The notes under the pieces are model-generated. The model ran no database searches. It had not been told where the DNA came from and was given only the letters and a program-made list of their open reading frames with translations. A program made the position numbers and the translations under genes. Positions 61,243 through 64,000 of a DNA stretch of 64,000 nucleotides are shown one piece after another (position 1 is the stretch's first letter; each line of letters begins with the position of its first letter). The DNA lies in assembly GCA_949316495.1 (NCBI GenBank), contig OX439005.1:25894217-25958216 (forward strand), given 5' to 3'. This DNA comes from Amphiduros pacificus. Taxonomy: Eukaryota > Annelida > Polychaeta > Phyllodocida > Hesionidae.

Positions 61243-62695
61243 TTTGAGAAAGTCCTTGTTATCCCTGACATGCAAACTAGTAGTACTAAAAAATGCTTAT
61301 TATCATGATATTTACCGGTACTTTTGATTAGTTTATTACCCCCATTTAAGTCTTTCTATTCTTTCCAAGATTCCCTAAATAATTATTTTTTTTCTTCTCT
61401 ACATACATTGTAGACAAAATCTTGATGTATTCCCTTTGAAGTACACACAGTATGGAAGTCATGATATCAGCTGAAATATTTCCCTTTTCTTTCTTTTTTT
61501 ATCACTGAATATAACTTTCTTCTTGAAGAAAAAATATTCAAAAATATCTGAGCAGCAAAGCAGATCAAGCTGAACAGAGGAACATGCAATCTCAACCAAA
61601 ACAAAACTGCAGCATGTACAGCAGATATTTAAAATATTTCTAAATTTTATCCAAGCATATACCATGTGAAGCAAGTGTGAACATTCCCAAACTAAAGAAC
61701 ATAAGACTTATTACAAAAGAAAGCAATCAAAGTGCAAATGCAAAACAAAATGCATGAGAATTATTTTAAAGAATTTTATATGTTGGTTTAACTGCTGTGT
61801 TTGAGCAAACTGGTGAACATATCTCCACAAAGTACTTTCTCATAATCCAAAAGACTTCAGAGCAGTGAATGCTAATTAAGGTTTTTTTTTCATTTCTTTC
61901 ATCAAAATAATATATCAGAGCTAATAACTTAAACTGTTCCTCTAAATTTGATTATTTTTATTCAGGTATGTCAGAGCTTTCACTGTAAATGTTGGTTTTT
62001 GTCACAGATGTAACACATTTTACCAGGAAGTGACAGCTGTAATAAGAAATCCTGTACTCTAGCATCAAATGCTAGTCAAGCCTCACTTACCGCATGGCTA
62101 AATTTGTCATCTTTATCTTAAAACTAAAAGATAAAAAGTTTTCAATATGCCATCTCCATCTTAAAACTGAAGAAAAATAGTATTCAATAAAGCAGAAGAC
62201 AGGCAAGCAATTCTTTGGGATAATGATGATACCTTGCTATATTTGCCAGATCTAGATTTAGGAAAGAGATTCAAGGATAAAGTTAATTGTTAAGTATAAT
62301 CAAGCATTTGACTTGCCCGGACAATTCAACATAATATACTGTATACCAGGTTATGTTTGCAGCTGGATATTTCCATGATTTTGTAGAGAATTAGGCCAAG
62401 GAATATTTCAGTTTTATATATTCATTAGACTAAGTGCAGAATGCAATTATTCTCCTAAGATTTTATGGAGTGATCTTTTATCAAAAACTTTAATAGACCA
62501 ATGTACTATACAAATGATGACCTTTATGATATATAAAAAACAAAAATGCAGCAAAATCAAGTTTTAGATAATCAAAAAGCACTTTGAGTAGCCTATTTCT
62601 CAATAATCAAGTTTACCCTAGGTGTGATATTCAGTGTGTTTATCATGTTTTGTATGACAGCATTCCTGCCATTCTAATGCAGATTGTATCTTTAC

Positions 62696-62828
62696 CTTTG
62701 ATAAGTATCTGTCATCAAAGTTGAGTGCTCCCATGTAGGCAGCTACCTGGAGCGGGTTATCAAATGTACTGCTCAGCGAAGCCTTGCGCTTGCTTGACAT
62801 CTTCCAATCTATCAAACACAGCTGTCCT
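62696..62828 (-). CDS. MGME1: MGME1-like, penultimate coding exon with nuclease I-D-W-K motif
   Basis: This 133-bp exon has an acceptor CTTCCACCAG and a donor GTAAAG in phase 0. It reads G-Q-L-C-L-I-D-W-K-M-S-S-K-R-K, then STFDNPLQVAAYMGALNFDD and R-Y-L-S-K. Human MGME1 has GKLCVIDWKTSEKPK followed by STFDNPLQVVAYMGAMNHD, an almost continuous match. The D-x-K of IDWK provides the second catalytic acid and lysine of the PD-(D/E)XK nuclease; the first catalytic acid lies in an upstream exon outside the window. The join to the exon at 57615 gives Y-L-S-K-V-Q-N-G, colinear with human. Enters in phase 2. Nothing looks broken. Confidence 0.95.
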
Positions 62829-64000
62829 CTGGTGGAAGAAAAAAGCATAATGGCACCGCATTCAGTTTGTAAAACGGGCAAGTGACGAAGGTTCTATTTT
62901 ATTATTTTTATTAATATTTCTATCTATATACATATCATAAATACAAAATAAAGAAGTGCAAGTTGCTGATAACCCATTCAATCTAAGTCAAGGGTCTTTA
63001 TTGATCTTCATAGTTTGATTATCAAGAGTTCCACAAGATGGGAAATTCTGAGGGTTAAGTTGATAATTACCATTATTGGATTCAAATTCTGGTTGGGAAA
63101 ATGTTTCAAATATTGTACTGACTAGCATGAAAGAATGCATCCAATCAAACATTTTGAATCTTGGCTGGTTTGTTGTTCAATTCATAATCGCTGTGACATA
63201 ACAAAAAATAAATTCATTTTTGCCAGTTTGAATAATTTGTTACCCTCCATAGCAGGAATTCTTTACCATATTTATTCCTGCCACCAAAGCTATAAATGTG
63301 TGCACAGAATCCAGCACAAGTCATTAGTATTCAGAAAAATCTGGCTGTCAACACAGTGGTGAAAGAATATAGATTTGTTTTTACTGGCAGTTGAACTGAT
63401 TGGTCAGTATATGTGCCAGACACCTGGTTACAGTTTATGACCTTAAATTGGTCAATTCAGATTTGATGATATTTTTGTGAGCAATGCACATGTTTATGAC
63501 TCCAGAATTACCAAAACTTTGAATGAGATCAAAAACCAGGCAATGACTGCAGAGATATTAATTGAAAACTACCTAGTATGTAATGCAGAGTAATAATTTG
63601 TTTGTATATTGTAAATAATGTGGGCTAGAGGAAACCATTTTCATTTTCACTATAATGAGAAAGACTATGATTTTTGTTAACATCAAAATCAACACAAAAA
63701 CCTATACTTGTAGACCTTGACACTTTAGTTACCAACCCATTGGTCATTCCTGTAATCTATTAGCCTATAACATATTAAACAACAAATTTATAAGAATAAT
63801 TAAGCTAATTTATGGCATGTAGAATTATAAGATCATAACCTCAGATGATCAAAAATGATTCTGACCTCCGTGTCCGCCATTTTGTTTTTCGACTGTTCAA
63901 TGCGAGATAGACGAATGCGTCAACAAAAATGCGTCCGCCTGCAAAATTCTATCATGCGATTCTCAAAATCGCCTTCGACGCTCGCGCTCGCCACTGCCCC
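62829..64000. other. MGME1-like upstream intron, with CpG-rich right edge
   Basis: AT-rich up to about 63860; no exon encoding the expected L-N-Y-x-G-x-x-D-C-V-A segment was seen. The last 140 bp turn CpG-rich (ATGCGAGATAGACGAATGCG, TCGACGCTCGCGCTCGCC) and carry on the minus strand AAAATGGCGGACACGGAG, resembling a YY1-type ATGGCGG element. It may be part of an interspersed element or a promoter extending beyond the window. Confidence 0.45.

Larger units (their letters stand above)
57786..62695. other. MGME1-like last intron
   Basis: About 4.9 kb between phase-0 borders. Contains a tRNA-derived SINE remnant (58785-58890), a short AAT run (about 58575-58592), the 22-bp array at 60640 and a 19-bp triplicate at 61193. 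Loose repeats of CAGAATGGYRTTTCT occur at 58340-58480. No nested gene found. Confidence 0.6.

Overview
This is an AT-rich window of animal nuclear DNA, most likely from a marine lophotrochozoan such as a mollusc. That placement is an inference from small exons, very long introns, a heavy minisatellite load, tRNA-derived SINE remnants and a LINE remnant; the species cannot be fixed from the sequence. There is no bacterial, organellar or CRISPR content, and almost all long open frames are by-products of tandem repeats.

Two host genes can be supported, both on the minus strand and both only partly inside the window. The first is a CRIM1-like gene (cysteine-rich motor neuron 1, a secreted or membrane-anchored BMP-binding protein). 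Its CpG-rich promoter lies at about 54.7-55.2 kb and its first coding exon (signal peptide plus IGFBP-type domain) at 54050-54341. Further exons lie at 24510-24752, 14495-14690 and 678-802, and the gene runs off the left edge. The splice phases of these exons agree throughout (1, 1, 2, 1) and give about 285 codons. The exon matching the vertebrate CRIM1 segment between the IGFBP domain and the first 12-cysteine module was not found in the 29-kb first intron. The second gene is MGME1-like (mitochondrial genome maintenance exonuclease 1). Its last two coding exons lie at 62696-62828 (holding the I-D-W-K nuclease motif) and 57615-57785 (C-terminus and stop). The upstream exons are beyond the right edge. 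MGME1 therefore lies upstream of CRIM1 in the same orientation, with about 2.4 kb between its stop codon and the CRIM1 TATA-like box.

The rest is intron and intergenic DNA dominated by minisatellites. Arrays with units of 16, 17, 18, 20, 21, 22, 31, 46, 50, 58/60, 67 and 83 bp together cover roughly a fifth of the window. Several show higher-order repeat structure or decayed edges around a homogeneous core. Where the unit length is a multiple of three (18, 21, 60) open frames run through on one or both strands; these are not genes. Interspersed elements are a decayed LINE reverse-transcriptase fragment (11.5 kb), one clear and one weak tRNA-derived SINE remnant (58.8 and 40.0 kb), a GC-rich probable non-autonomous element (29.16-29.62 kb) and a two-copy unnamed dispersed repeat (18.26 and 56.51 kb).

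No new gene system is visible. The points most worth a second look are the CRIM1-like gene structure (a missing segment and an acidic insertion), the number and organisation of its intronic minisatellites, a few strong CTCF-like and RFX X-box-like sites, and the unnamed dispersed repeats.
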